Assembly (NCBI RefSeq): GCF_002443255.2
Contig: NW_019211455.1
Coordinates: 40,980,837-41,044,836 of the forward strand
Reading direction: 5' to 3'
Source: Varroa destructor
Taxonomy: Eukaryota > Arthropoda > Arachnida > Mesostigmata > Varroidae
Length of the DNA stretch: 64,000 bases
Below are positions 1 to 13,700 of this stretch, piece after piece. A model generated the notes under the pieces. It did not search any database, had not been told where the DNA came from, and saw only the letters and a program-made list of their open reading frames with translations. A program made the position numbers and the translations under genes. Positions within the stretch are counted from its first letter, which is position 1. Every line of letters begins with the position of its first letter.

Positions 1-3000
1 ATGTAAGCGATTAATTGAAAAATCCTCATTTAAAAACTCGGCCACTAGAAGACTTTATCGTATAGCAATAGGTTTATTATTGTTCTATTCTGCCACTATT
101 ATTCTTCTTCACGGAAGATACCCTGTAACGCATTCGTGAGTCTCAGTGAGCGCAAATTAGCGATCGCTACTGTCTCCGGCCCATCTTTGTTAGTCTCTGT
201 TATCCATCTGAACCATCACGACTAAACAATGAGGGCAAATTCGAGTAATAAATATAATTTTTCTGTTATACTGCGTCTAACTGGCCTACTGATAGACTTC
301 GCACATTTGACGATAAGCGACTGATACTAACATCGCTTAAGCCGTTTCAGGCCCCTTTCGATTTCAGGTTAAGCCCATCTGAACAGAAATCGACGCCATC
401 AATATTATCGACCTGCCAGAGATTCATATTATGCCATTTTACGTTTGTGGACAGAGAATTTGTTGGGAGCACCCCCCGAGTTGCGCATAGGACACACAGA
501 TAAAGCGTTTGCTTGCGTCGTACCCTAGAGCCTGCGCGGGTCTACATCAGGGTGCAGGACAACATTAAAGGTGCGGAAATACGGCTAAACGCCCCAGTGT
601 GACCCATCTCGAGAAAGTAAAGACGGTGGCCAGTCGACGAGTTCCAGCCCCATGCTAAGTTGAGTCATTGAAGGGTCTCAAGGTTAAGGTAAATTAAAAT
701 ATTGTCTGCTGATTGGTTTTCCAGTCATTTTGGCCATAAATGCCTGCGGCCATATAGTCATGCTACACCCTACTACAGTTATCGCCTAATCTGTTTCGGT
801 GACCGCCTCTACGCGGTCTTAGCGCCTGTAGCTAATCAGGCGAGTTAACTCTTGCATAACGGCTTCAAGGGGCCGATAAACTCTATGACTATAATCACGG
901 TCGTGGTAATTATTAATATCTCATGTATGATCTTTCAATATTTAGATTATACCGCTCAGTGTTTACAGAGCTAACAACGAGGTTCGTTTACGTACGTATA
1001 TTTTACATCTATTTAGGGTTGACTCCGGTTATCGTTTGTCGGAGGCCGACTCGAAATCGGAGATATAGACCAGTCTACCTACTTAGACATAGCGGTGAAA
1101 AGCTCTCGTTATCGGCGCTTGTACCAAATATCTTGTTTTCTCTGTGCGCGTCTATTGTATTGATTTTCTAAATTAATCTAGTCGTCTGTCTAAGCAGATA
1201 AAACATCCATCGAGTGATTCATCACTGGACCGTTTCGTCAGCAGAATCGAACCTACAGCGACTATAGCACAGCCGGTGGCGGCCCCATACTACAGCTCTT
1301 CCATACAACGGTGCTATTCAGCGACAGCACCCTCAATGACAGTTCATACGCACTGATGAACAGAATGAGCTGAACGCCATTTACAAATGAGTGAGCACCG
1401 AGGGAAATCGAGAGCGGGAAAGAATCAAGCAAGACCCATTGTTATCTACCGATGACTCGCACGCAGTATGTTTACAATGTAAATAGACGATTTGGCGACA
1501 CTACCTGCGCCGTCTGATTTCGTGCACTGATCACACCTAGGCCAAACCAGTGCAGATCGTACTCAGTGTCACACGAGACGGGGAGCGGTTGCTCGCCATT
1601 AGCATTCGTGTCTCTGTCCTCATCACATCAGTGTCTTTGTTAACTACACTGATTATCGTTGCGGTAGCCGTTGTAGGAAATCTGGAAAAGGTACTGCTCA
1701 ATTGGCTTCTGCTAGATAGATTGTCCGCCTCATGCATATCTGGCCTGTCGACCTAGGCAAGGCCAAAGGACGTCAGGGCTCATTTGTCCTAAACGTGCTA
1801 GGCTACAGTTGATGTTTCGGAGATGAGACAAGCCTTAGAGTCGAGACGGAAAACAAGGCGATGCACTATTTGAAACGAGGATTTGCTGCACCTTTGAGAC
1901 AGGTACCGGTAAAAGAAGACTTCGAGGAAAAATAGAATTCAGCATTAAGTATCTGAGGGTCGGATTTCGTACGCACGGTCGTGGGCGTGCGAAATCAAGC
2001 TCTGAGAGAATTAGGCTCGTGGTGAACATAAAAATCAGCATGGTATTAGTACCCTTGAAAAGCTCAAATTTAGAAAACCATCTATCATCAACTGCGGGTT
2101 ATTCAGATGGGTATGCTGCTTGTCTGATAAGATGCTATATATTTGCCTATCGTTTACGTATTCAAGAAATGTTAAGTACCCTTTGGTATCGTTGCAGAAG
2201 ATACTGCAAATCTGAACGTTCGATGAAATGGTGCATAGTCTTCAAGAAGTCACACAACCTTTAGCCACAAGGACTCGATGTAGAGATTTTTACGAATTAT
2301 AATAGCGGTAGTAATGATGATAATAACTATAAAATAAAAGTCTCAGAAAACGCCCCCCTGGCTATATTTAGCCGACAGTCCGACGGGGTTAAAAAGGTTT
2401 TTTGTTTAATATACTCACTGTCCCTGCTGCAGTTGCTGGAGCGACTTGTCAAGGTCAGTTACCAATGGGGTACTGGCACCACTATCTCCTTTGGATGACG
2501 TCCTTTTTTTGCGGGGTCGCGCACACCCAGCCAACGTGTATGACATCGACATGATTAAGGAGCTTTGACGCAAGGCCGGCATCATCTACAACTCCTGAGA
2601 GGGGCCGCAGCACTGGCCACAACGAAAAACACTCATTAACATGAGCCTGCCAAACCTTTTTGATACATTGGCGTTGGACACGCTGGCTAAATTGAGGCCG
2701 GTTTGTTCAGGATGCCGTCGATACAGACACTTGAAATTTTGGTATTATTCCGTCTTTTTTTTCCTATGCTTGCAACAAGACCGAGTGAATACTATCGTTT
2801 TAGGCTATGTATGCGCCATTTCTGTCGGCTTCAAAACATCGTGTGAAACATAGCTTTAGAAAAAGGTGACAAATATACTCCTGTTCACACTATCTTCAAT
2901 AACTAACAATCTCTTTTGAGTATCACAATGTAAATACGTTCACAGCCGTCGAACATTCAGCTAGCGTATGCAAACATACAAAGGGTCAATGTTGTGATTG

Positions 3001-6000
3001 CCGTTATGTTTTCATACGCCTTTGAGAAATTAAGAACTCGAGCTGCGCTCACGTATACACACTGTTCCACCGCCTGACAGCTCGGTCGTCGTTGTACCCT
3101 GTTGCCATTCAAACGCTGATTCGCTTCCGTGATGTCTTCATATGTTCCTTTTCCCGGCTAACAACTTTCGAGCTCGCTCAGAGTCACCTTGCTATTGCGG
3201 GACAACAGGACGGGGTGATGGTTATTGGGCTCGTTGACCCCGACCCTCTGCGGCTTCGGACGAATTACTCGTAGAGTCGTATGAGTGTGGACATAGCGCT
3301 GTTCGTTCGCGTTCTTGTCTGGCCATAAATTATTCAGCGCGCTATCAAAGAAATGCGATTCATATTGGTTATATGAGGTATATGTCGGGCGATAACGCTC
3401 TCGGGAAGTTGGGTCTTGTCATTTGGCTCGAAGATGATCGGGCGTCATTTCAGTAGTGGTGCAACCATACTCAACCACCTCGATGATCAGAGTGGATCGG
3501 GTAGAGTAAGAAACGCATCTGCTTCTATTGTGCGACGACAACGACAAATTCATTCTTCTAGCTGCCGAAACTTATCGTCAGTCGCTAGAGCCTGTTTTGT
3601 GCGGCCAATATCCGGGGCTGATCACAGCACCCGGCTTAACAGTTCGACATCTAAATACAACAGCAGAAGATCGGAAGATCGACTGTATGGACGCCTAGCT
3701 CAGCCTATAACTACGTGCGTTAGGTACCACAGATACTATCACGTCATTTTTTTGGGTACGCTGTCGACAGAACGAATCGTCGAGAAAGATTCTCACTAGT
3801 GTATACGAATTCATTCATCAGTAACGACAGGAGCGGCCGAGCACTCGTTCAGAAAAAAAGATTCCCGTTTCGGAGAAGTACTTTGTCATGTAGGCTTTCA
3901 CCTGTTTTTATTTTTTATTCTCTTTGTTGATGGTTGACTTTGTAATGGTGCGACCTTGTTCTACTGGATTGGATCTGACATTCTCGTCATAATGCCCCTA
4001 ACGTCATCTTCGATTTTTGTTGCACCAGCTTGATCCTGATAAATTTTGACAGCTCTATCTTAACAAACAGGCTTTATGTAATCACTGACGTAATAGTACT
4101 TCTTCGGACACGTCTCCCTTCATTTTTGCCAGAACACGAAACAAACACCATAGAATACCGACTAGACATTTTTTCATTTACCGGCTACATCACCGCAGAT
4201 TCATTGCGTCACAAACTATTAGCCAAACCAATTGAACTATTAACGCGACGATAACTAACTTCCACATAACTTCTATCAGTAAGTACGTTGCTTCCAATGA
4301 TCGCGATGGTGGTGATGTGGGCTTATTTACAACTGTTACGTAGCAAAGCAGGCGGCGACGAAGATCAGCGGGAGGCAAGAATCGACACCTCGTCTTGGCC
4401 AGCCGACGCGTGCCTCAACGCCAATCACCCACTTGACCGTTGATCTAAAGCGAAGCTGTTACCAGCCGTTTCGAGCGGCATGACCAATAACCAGTCGTAT
4501 CTACTCTTTTGTTAACGTTTAAGAGACTCTGCTCAGCCCTGTGTCACGCAGGCGAGGAGGTGCAAGCCTTAGACCAGAGGGTGCGCCGTCCACTGACTAG
4601 TCTAAATATCCTAGCTTTTCGCGCGTTTTTTCGCGCGAACTGACCCGAGCGTGTCGCAACGGATTTCAGCGCGCTACCGTCGCGTTAGTCTTAACCGACG
4701 GCAAATCGATCAGCGAAACAGCGCCCTACACTGATAACACGCGACTGAGTATGGACGGCTACGGCAGCCGCAGCGGTTGCGGCCCCAAGAGCTCCCGTTC
4801 GACCGAAGCTAACGCTATAGTATATGTACTATTTCATTACTGATCAGGAACTGCGGACCGATAGCGCGAGAATAGCATGCGATCAGCGGCTAGTAATGGC
4901 GGCCGATTCGTTCAATGATGGCCAGATTATTGTAGCAATGTTGAGCAGAGACACGCGAAAGGCATTACGTACGAGAACAGCTTTAGATAGCCGAATAAAA
5001 CTACTAGAAGAGCTACAGATGACTGGATGTTGAACGTGTTTTTGCTATTGTCACTGCTGTCCTTACGATGTTGCTTGTTATTGTTATTGTTGTTGTTGTT
5101 ACCAGCTCAGATTGACACGCGAGAGATACGCTGAGGCCTGGACATGTTGCATTCGTATGTGTTTGTAGCAAGAGTGACAGCTGGTACTTAGAAGGGTAAA
5201 GTGTACATGAGTAATGTGTGAACTTTAGTTAGTGCTATTTCCGTAACAACCCTCCTTCTGAACTATGTTATAAAATGCGAAATATAGCTGGTGGGACAGA
5301 ATTCTTGCTGGACGTACGAGTTGTAATAGATCGTACTCTTTGGTGCGTTCGAATCGACAGACTGGTCTTAGTAGTGACCATGTGCTCACCCGCTATTATT
5401 TATCTGCCAGAAGAACGCCAGTTCTTCCTTGGACGAACAACGGCGTGCAGAATTGCAATGATGATTATCTTATCCAATCATTCTCCACGGAACAAATCTG
5501 CAAAAACTAAATTTTTTCTTAAAATCAATTGTCCATATCATAGGACAGTCGTGAAAGACTTTTGTGTGGCAAAATGTGGTATACTCCCTAGAGAGGTCTG
5601 ACCAAAATAGCTTAAAAAGTCATTGTTTATACACTTAGGCTTTTGACAGAGAAATTAACGGCTGTCAAGAGACGGGAATATCAATTTTTAATTGGACCGT
5701 GCAGATGAGCTCCAAATATGCGATTTTTTGCGCGTTTTGCACCTCTTTGGGCTTCCCCTTGCATATCTAGTACTTTTAGCCTGCTATCAAGTTAAGTGGT
5801 TATTATATTGGAATTTTCATTTATATGTAGCGTATTTGGATGGGATCTTAATGAGCTCACAGCTGCCATTATCGTTTCGCGCGTAGATACTATGAAAAAA
5901 ACGAATGTTCGGATCAAGGAACGAAGGTTTCGAAAAGAATCAATTGCTGGTCTAGATTTCACAACAGATGTCCTGTCGCCTTAAAACAGCATACACTTCC

Positions 6001-8670
6001 TGAGCGCTGAGGACTGAGCGCTTTTGCGTTTTCGGAACAATGGTGAGTCGAATAACCTATCTTTAGTTATAGGTTAGTAAGTGACCGAAGGGGACTGAAG
6101 CTGCCAAATCAACGGTGCAAACTATAAGCGAGAAAAACTAAACCATAAAATACCAGTAACTTAAGTTACTCCATACTAGACTGCGTGATAACTTGAGTGC
6201 TTCGTTCACGAATTATAAAAAGTTTGCAAGCAAGTTTTTGATGAAAGCAAAATCCAAAAGATGACGACATGCTCTGCACGTTTTCTCAAGTTAACCGTGG
6301 ATTAATAGCGAAATAAGTGGATTCGGAGACAGATCAATAACGTCACGACCTTTTCAAACGCCGGACCGGAGAGGGGGACAAATCTGCACAGAAACATTCA
6401 AAATATCCGCAAAAGGAGAACGAGTTTAAAGCTACTTAAGCACAAGGAAAAATAAGTTCACTTTTTAAGTTGACTGAAAGACGTATCTGTTTCGATTAAT
6501 CAGTCCTTTCTTTTTTCGTCCTCAGGAGAAGATGCCTGATGGAAACTTGTCGAGTGCCCTGACTTGAGTGACCCGACTGGTTCCCAAATCGGCTTTATCG
6601 ACCACAATGGCAAGATCTTTCCGATGCGTAATAAGACTATAAGCATTGTTTTAAACAAAAAAAAAAAGCGTTTTTTTGGATATCGTTCACATCGCTAACG
6701 ATGAGTGCTATGGTCGCGTGGCTATGAGTAACTGTGCATTTACATCATTATAACGAATATGACAGCGAGAAACCTGGAGGGGACCTGCTAGGTTTATAGA
6801 CTTATTGCCTAAAAGAAATCAACACCTAGTATCTGCTATCAACAATGAGCAGATCAGAGTGCGATATAATTCTGCGTAATGTTGCTTTCGTAATGTTAAC
6901 AGTATCCCTTGTATTCGCGTAATGTAAAGTTCTATACAAAATAATATAACGTATTTTTCTACGTTACACTGACAGACAGAACCTTTTAAAATTTTTTTCA
7001 AGAAAAAAAAGATTAATTTTTTCCAGAATCGAGAACTACTTTTCGATAAAAACGTATAATGCTACACGTAGAAGCTTTTTCCTAGCTTAATTCCATAACT
7101 AATCACATTCCACACCTTGTGTGGCTTTTTTGGTCCAAATCAAAATCTGACGGCCCTGTTCAATCCCTATGTTTGACAACGACTCTACCTCGTTAGACCC
7201 TCACAATTACCGAAAGCTAGACTGACTCAATGCAATTATTTAGAAGAAAAGAAAAGGCGGAAATTCCAATAGATAGAGCCAACTAATAAACAGAAAAAGT
7301 CATATTCTAAGCGATGACACATGTCGAACTGAGACAAGCTTTTCCACAAGAAACACCTATACAGCGGGTCAGAAAAGATTTATCCACACAGGCTGCCGCC
7401 CTTGATAGGCCAAAATCGAATATTGTGAAAAAGGCTTACCCGAAGCTTGCACGGGGCCAACTCGCTACATGAAATCGTTCTGGTTTCAAAAACAAGGCCA
7501 CTAGGCTCCTTAAGAGAAAATGATCCGTTGTAATCAGTTAGTTTACCTTCACCAAAAAATCATAGCATGATAGAGATAAGGTACAACCATACAAATCTAC
7601 AGTCAGAAAGCGTGATACGCAGACACACAGTTTCTTACGTCCTGGCAAAAGTTTTACGTTTAGTTGCCGTAAATTAGTATTGATCGGCATTCATTTTTTT
7701 TTAATCAAACTATGCTATGTAGAGTCTGTTATTTTGGCTGGCAAACCTGTTATGGTCCTATTGGCAAATGTGTGCTACTGGATTTCAATAGTGTACCACT
7801 GTAAACACCAGAATTCATTTAGAAGATAATAATAGCAACTAGTAAATTAAGGGAACTAATAATGATAATTATACCATACTTATGAATGAGCATATATATA
7901 TAAGTATGTGTGCAAAAACACTGCTCCGCATGTGTTCTGGCTTAGTACAACCGCACCTAGCGTAGCTCACCAAATATAAAATAAATAAATGTGGGGCATG
8001 TGATTTTTATTTAAAAACATCCAATATTATATTGAATAGAAGTAGTATACTCTCTAGGTCGCTTGAACGGAGCCGCTTGGAACAAAGTCGTACTAAGTAA
8101 TCAAGAGATATACACAATTCAATGGCCAGTTCTCAGACTTAGCGAAACTAACTATTGAACAGCTTGTACCCAATAACGGGCACTAGGTTTAATGTCTCGC
8201 TAGTAGAAGGAGCAGCTACACCAGATGCGAAATACATTATAAATCACAGTTTTTATATGATATACTTAATTTTCGTACAAAATCATCTCTATTTTTTATC
8301 TTGCAGATTGAAATTATCAGCTGCTGTCGGCAACCGCCACTTTCGTGCCGTCTGACCACGCCGTAGACCACTCGAGCCTGCCTGATTACGGCATCCGGGA
8401 ATTAGCAAACGCGAGGTTTTCACTTTCGGATGATGACAGAAGGATACGTTTATAGACGGCATAGTTAAAACAAATTCTCAATTTCTTATTGTTACAAGCT
8501 GAATGAAAATATAAAAAAATAAGAACAGGAAAAGCCAAGTCAATACTGGTAAAATAAATGACCATATTTTTGGATAGAGTTTTTCAAAGAGCAGATGCAA
8601 CATCGTTACAACCCGGAATAACTATTGCTCAAATAGATAAATGTTCCAAGCTTTGTTTTTGCCGTTACGC
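1..8670. other. no supported gene
   Basis: Scattered ORFs without start context, splice sites at sensible places or recognisable proteins. The first 5 kb is close to even base composition; from about 6 kb it is AT-rich. A TTG/TTATTG run lies near 5070-5100. Confidence 0.6.
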
Positions 8671-8678
8671 ATTGCGTC

Positions 8679-8750
8679 ACCAAGGTAGCTTAGTGGGTAA
8701 CGTATATGCCAGCTAATATTAGAGTCTAAGATCGAATCCGGGCGTAGATA
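8679..8750 (+). repeat. tRNA-derived SINE remnant or tRNA pseudogene
   Basis: A perfect A-box-like TAGCTTAGTGGG (8686-8697) and B-box-like AGATCGAATCC (8729-8739) at tRNA spacing. The acceptor and T stems do not pair, so it is not a functional tRNA. Confidence 0.45.
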
Positions 8751-9889
8751 CACGCCGTTTCCTTCTGGGAGCCAGCTGTCTAATGTAATGGACTTATAAC
8801 TCGAAAGCTAAAGAGATGGCTGGCCCACTCCAGCAAAAACCGAAATGTGTTTAGGGCCCACATTATTTTACGTTCAGTTAAATTTGACCCAAAAAAAAAA
8901 CACGTTACCGTTATGGAAAACGATTTGGTACGACACATTATTTCTACAAAGGGAAAATTATTGAAGCTCTGGCTGAAGTCTGCGTGCACTGATGTTAACT
9001 AGATCGGGATTACATCATCTCATCTTGATATGATAAAATTCGAAATGGTCATTTGGAATAATATATTGATCTTTTGCTAGGAAGGACATGTTTTAGCATT
9101 AAGGAGATTCCAGACACTTGGCAGCAATGTGTCTTCGCTGCTCGCCTAGAAGGAGAGATGCGTCTTCCGATCTTACATCTTTTAGAGGTAAATCTCAAAA
9201 GAAGCAGTATGTTCAAACCTCTTGAACCTCTATTCCAAAGTCACTCCTTAGTGCATCCGGAGATCTCTTTGAGGAAAAATTTTTAGATATATATATATAA
9301 ATGACTAAATAGATAAAAAAAATAGGACTTATCATTGCACTGAAAGCAGGCCGTGTGAAGCAATGCTCAATGGCAATAGCGGGCTATCTCAAAGTTCGAA
9401 ACGGTTATTTATGTATCAACGAATGAATATTATTATATACATAAAATATGTATATTATCACCAAATAATTGCGGCGTGCAGTCGACATACACTGAGATCC
9501 TATTCATATTACGAATTAATTCTCTTAAGACCTAGATAATTAGGTTTCGTCGTATTTGCGATCAAGCGAACAGTTGTAAACGGATGAAGATCGAACGATC
9601 CTAAATTTAGAATATGAATACGGCATTTTTGCATGCGAAATAATATTAAATTGGTTGTCGGATGATATCAGACCCTGCGGGGATGCCTACCTTGCCAGCC
9701 TATACGTAGCCTCAGATAAAGGCCTAATTAGCTGATATAGTTGTTCGATTTAGTAATGGTGCGCTTGTAGTAGGAAAAATTAATTTTCTTGCCGACCAAA
9801 ATTAAAGAGGTAATCATTAGTGGGTCGGGCAATGCGCCCACGATTGCCGTTTACCCTTATTGCTTAGCCGTTCTATTTTGGTATAGACA

Positions 9890-9955
9890 ATGGGTTCAAG
9901 TTAGCGATTCATAACTCTTCCAGCTACCGCTCTAGCCCTCTGAGCGATTAACCTG
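9890..9955 (-). repeat. tRNA-derived SINE remnant
   Basis: On the minus strand TAATCGCTCAGAGGGCTAGA looks like a tRNA D-arm, and about 45 bp on is CTTGAACCC, a degenerate B box. Stems are decayed. Confidence 0.45.
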
Positions 9956-10085
9956 ATACTACTATCGTAAATCATCTATCAATCTTCAAGCGCTAGACCT
10001 TCATTGGTGCAAAACATTCCATCTAAATTGACGCACGCACTAGCTATAAAATATCGCAGTATCTTAACGAGTGCCTACTACATAC

Positions 10086-10325
10086 ACGAATCGATCAAGG
10101 AGCTCTTCGGAATCCGATAGTGTATAGCCTCCTTCCAGGCGAGAATCCGGTTGTTGATCAGAAATAGCATCTTCTTCAAAGATTGTCGTCTGACAGAGGC
10201 CGCTGGTAAACGAAACTCGCTTCTTCTCAAGGGTTCGAGCTGGCACAGTCAGTATCTCGGCCATTGCTGAACACTGGGTGTACACATTCTTCAAACTTGA
10301 CACGTATTTAATCTGAGTCTGATAA
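10086..10325 (-). CDS. exon following the 10.5 kb exon
   Basis: Acceptor CGAAATAG gives a first base that completes the split Ile codon of the exon at 10478-10716. It then reads YQTQIKYVSSLKNVYTQCSA ... TLEKKRVSFTSGL ... DQQPDSRLEGGYTLSDSEEL and LDRF before donor GTATGT (or GTGTAT two bases earlier). The first half is helical; the second half is acidic and disordered-looking. Together with its neighbour it forms a two-exon fragment of one minus-strand gene whose ends are not visible. The intron between them is 152 bp. Confidence 0.45.
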
Positions 10326-10477
10326 CTATTTCGGATCATGAAAGGGTTCTACCCATTTGCATCGGGTGGATAATCATTCGGAAGCAGTTAGCAACAACAT
10401 AGAGAAGGCGCGAGATCAGATTGCTATCTACTGTTGGGAGCAGCAATTTTGCATTCTTACGCTAACTGATTACATAC

Positions 10478-10716
10478 ATCCCGGCTATGCTTAATATAAT
10501 TTTCTGCAATTTTTGAAGCGGCTTGTTATCAGTTTCAAATCGATCTTGATGCCCCATGTCGTTCGCTTCCTGTCCGCACATCTTTGCCTCTTTCATCATC
10601 GTGGCCCAGATGTTCATGTAGTTCATGTAGAAAGGCAGTGGCCGAGCTATGCCTTCAACGTAGGATTTGCGCCAATCACAGTTCACGGACAAAAAGACAA
10701 CTTCAAATTCATCTCG
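10478..10716 (-). CDS. internal exon, weakly F-BAR-like
   Basis: 79 codons plus two bases after acceptor AAGTGTAG: RDEFEVVFLSVNCDWRKSYV, then a helical stretch PFYMNYMNIWATMMKEAKMC ... ETDNKPLQKLQKIILSIAG, donor GTATGT. Codon use and the phase fit with the next exon make coding status likely. The pattern E..Y......L ... W..M..EA ... KPL..LQK recalls the first helices of F-BAR domains (membrane-curving cytoskeletal adaptors), but this is inference from memory, not a match I can verify. No N-terminal exon was identified. Confidence 0.5.
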
Positions 10717-10724
10717 CTACACTT

Positions 10725-13700
10725 CACAGAAAAGCCACCGAAGTTGTCTGAGCATCCTATGTATATCTCTTAGAAGTTCGAACTTAGTGTCGTGCCCTTA
10801 ACCAGTCAACCGGTAATAGTACTCTTGTCAATCAAGTCACTCTGACGGTCGCAACGATTACAATGGCAGCCTTCTTAGGCCAGCAGCAGTAGCAGTAACA
10901 ACTGTAGTCGATGTTTCGAAATTCAGAAATTCGTTTAGCCTAACTGACTATCGTGGATTGATTAAACCACACGAGCTTTAAGGAGGACAAAAGTTCATCA
11001 GCTGTCTCGATTGACACTCAGAGGGCTGGCTTAGCCCGGTTTAGCAAAGCCTACCGATTTAATAGTGAAGTCGCCGCACAGTGGTCAGAAGGCGCCTACG
11101 ACGCCTCCAAATTTAAGACAGGTGTATGTTATAACCATGAATATGAATAAAATACAACAAGCATTCACGGCCGCCCTGTTGGAATCCATGGGCAATATCA
11201 AACTCAGCGATGGTGGTCAGTATAACGTAGTAGAAAACTGAAACGTGGACAGTCCTTTTGCGTGACGTTGAACCATCGACTTACGCCTCTTTCTAGTCCC
11301 AGTGTTATAGACCACCGCGGACCATGTAAGATAGAATCATCTCTGATCATGAAACTGGGGAAAGGGTCAATGTGTCTAATCTGTGAACGTCGGTTACAGC
11401 AAGAACAATGACCTAACCCAAACCTAACTCTAACCTATGACAGTTTCCTATAATAAGGGCTAATAATAATTGTAATAATAATAAACGTCGTTCATCTGCT
11501 AACACGGTAAATGGAGAGCGAGCGCCCGAGCTGGTGCAAACACGATATACAGCGCCCCTGAGGAAAATCAGCCAGAAAATGTGCAGACAACATGAAACGT
11601 AGGTCCTACATTGATAGCACATAATTACGTCCGGCCCTGGGATTATCGGTAAAAGTCACATTTTTCCGTAGAGCCAAACCCCAAGACACAAACAAAACGA
11701 TACTTTCTCGTACTTCTACTCCTAAGAGAACCATTTTTTTATCAGCAGCCAGAACAAAAACGTTTTTCTAGGTGTTCAAGACGAGCGTCAAGGTTCTTAA
11801 TATAGTGCACCTCCGAGATACGAGAGAGGTGTTGCAAGAGCACGATACGATGTTGTAAAACGTACCTCGTGTTTGTCGATGAATCGTAATAGACAAATAT
11901 AGGTTGGTGAGACAATTACTCGTCAACCATGACTTCCGCCTGTCGAGTTTCTTTATATTAACTGCCTCCAATATCCATAAATTATTAGGTGGTAGCATGC
12001 GAACAGACTATATTGATACCTAAGTATTACTCTGTACCAGTTAGAGAAAGGCGAACTGCTAGAATCTATAGATACTTGGCATGTTTTTCGGGAGCATAGG
12101 CAACACGCGCGCAGACATCTTTAGATAGATAAATGTTTAACCTTGGTCGTTTCGTTTGATGTTCTTTTTTCGGCCTGATTAGAGGCCTCACCTACCTAGT
12201 GACCACCTAATGTAACCATGCTAACGAACACCAGTATACCAAGCGACGATAAACTTTATGGAATCGAATCATTTTAGCTAGGTTCAGCATGGATAACTAG
12301 ATGTCACCAAATATAGGAAACCTCTATAAGTGCTGTGACGTTCACTTGTCATTTAGTTTCTTTGGCGGCCGACCCATTTGTTGTAGAATTTTCTTGTCTC
12401 TCGTGTATCGTCTGTATTTCAATATCTAGCGTAGATTTGAGCGTCAAACAAACGTATACGACTGGCAGCGCGTACGCTTCACATGACGACGCCCAAAAAG
12501 CACCTTTTAGCCACCGTAACATACAGGTATATTTAATTTCGTCCTAACACGTTCTTGTTTGGTGAATCTACTGGATATCTATTTTCTAGGTTAAGAGGGT
12601 GCCAGCGGCTAAAATGGAGATCATTGGCGCCTAAACAAAACCACTCGAGCGTCTGTATCCGCTCGCTGATTTCGAAATCGCATACACTAGACATACTAAG
12701 ATTAAGAGCCAATTCACCATTGATATCCGTCGCAAGGTGTTTTGCCGAGATTACAGTATTCGAGCCGCAACACTCAGCATTTCTATGGCCGTGTCTTAAA
12801 CAGCATCGCCTGCATTCTGGGTCTGTTTATCTTTCGAAGTGTTAAACTTCGAAGAACGCGACAACAGCCGTACCAAGTTGCTTGCCCGATACGGAAGTTC
12901 TCCAGTACTTACTACGTAGTTTTTCAAAATGTTTGCATGCGGATTTAGCTTGGTACGGTGACAAAAAGCGCGAGCGCCATGAAATAGAATAGCGGCACTG
13001 CGGCCAGACGGTTCACGAAATCGTCGAAGCTTTTTTAGTGTCGTCTAAGAACGCTATACAAGCTTCAGTCGTTTCTTTTAGGTTAACGTAGCTTCATAAC
13101 CTTTTCTGACGTAGGCTTTGAATATCGTCGTATGGAACGGTGTCCCCTAGGCAAAGCTTTCACGAAAGGCGAAGCTCACGAAGTTAGCTCCGCTTTCGAT
13201 GATCGAATCAGAGCAATTTAGCACAGGTCTGGCAAATATTTTCGTTTCCTTTATTTACTCACACCTAGGGTCTGATATATGGCACACGTGGGCTACTACT
13301 CTAGTTTAATATTGATTCAGACAACAGGTCCCTTCCAGCACGAAACGAACTATGTCATCAATTGTCCTTGAGTAGCTAAGAAATGCGCGTGATGAGGTTC
13401 ACTCCGAGCTCTGCTTAAAGCTCCATCGAGGCTCTCAACGTTGCGACGTTAGCGCTTGAGTACCCGCTTTGGCTATTTTCTTATTGATGAATTTTTAGCG
13501 AAGTCGACATTCACGATTCAATGTTTTCACAGTCTTCTAATTATAGAGACGATATAACTACCGGAAAGCAAACTATTACCTGCCCCAACATGCGGATAAG
13601 GAATAAAACACCTAAGAAGTAATATATTAATAACAATCGCGAAGGACCGCGGCGAAAAAAATTCTGCCGAGTAACATGAAGCATTGTACAGGCAGCTTCG

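Noticed and set aside
3416..3799. 127-codon plus ORF in the first 4 kb
   Set aside because: Ser/Arg-rich random-looking translation with no start context or homology.
8679..8750. functional tRNA gene
   Set aside because: A and B boxes are present, but acceptor and T stems do not pair, so only a remnant is called.
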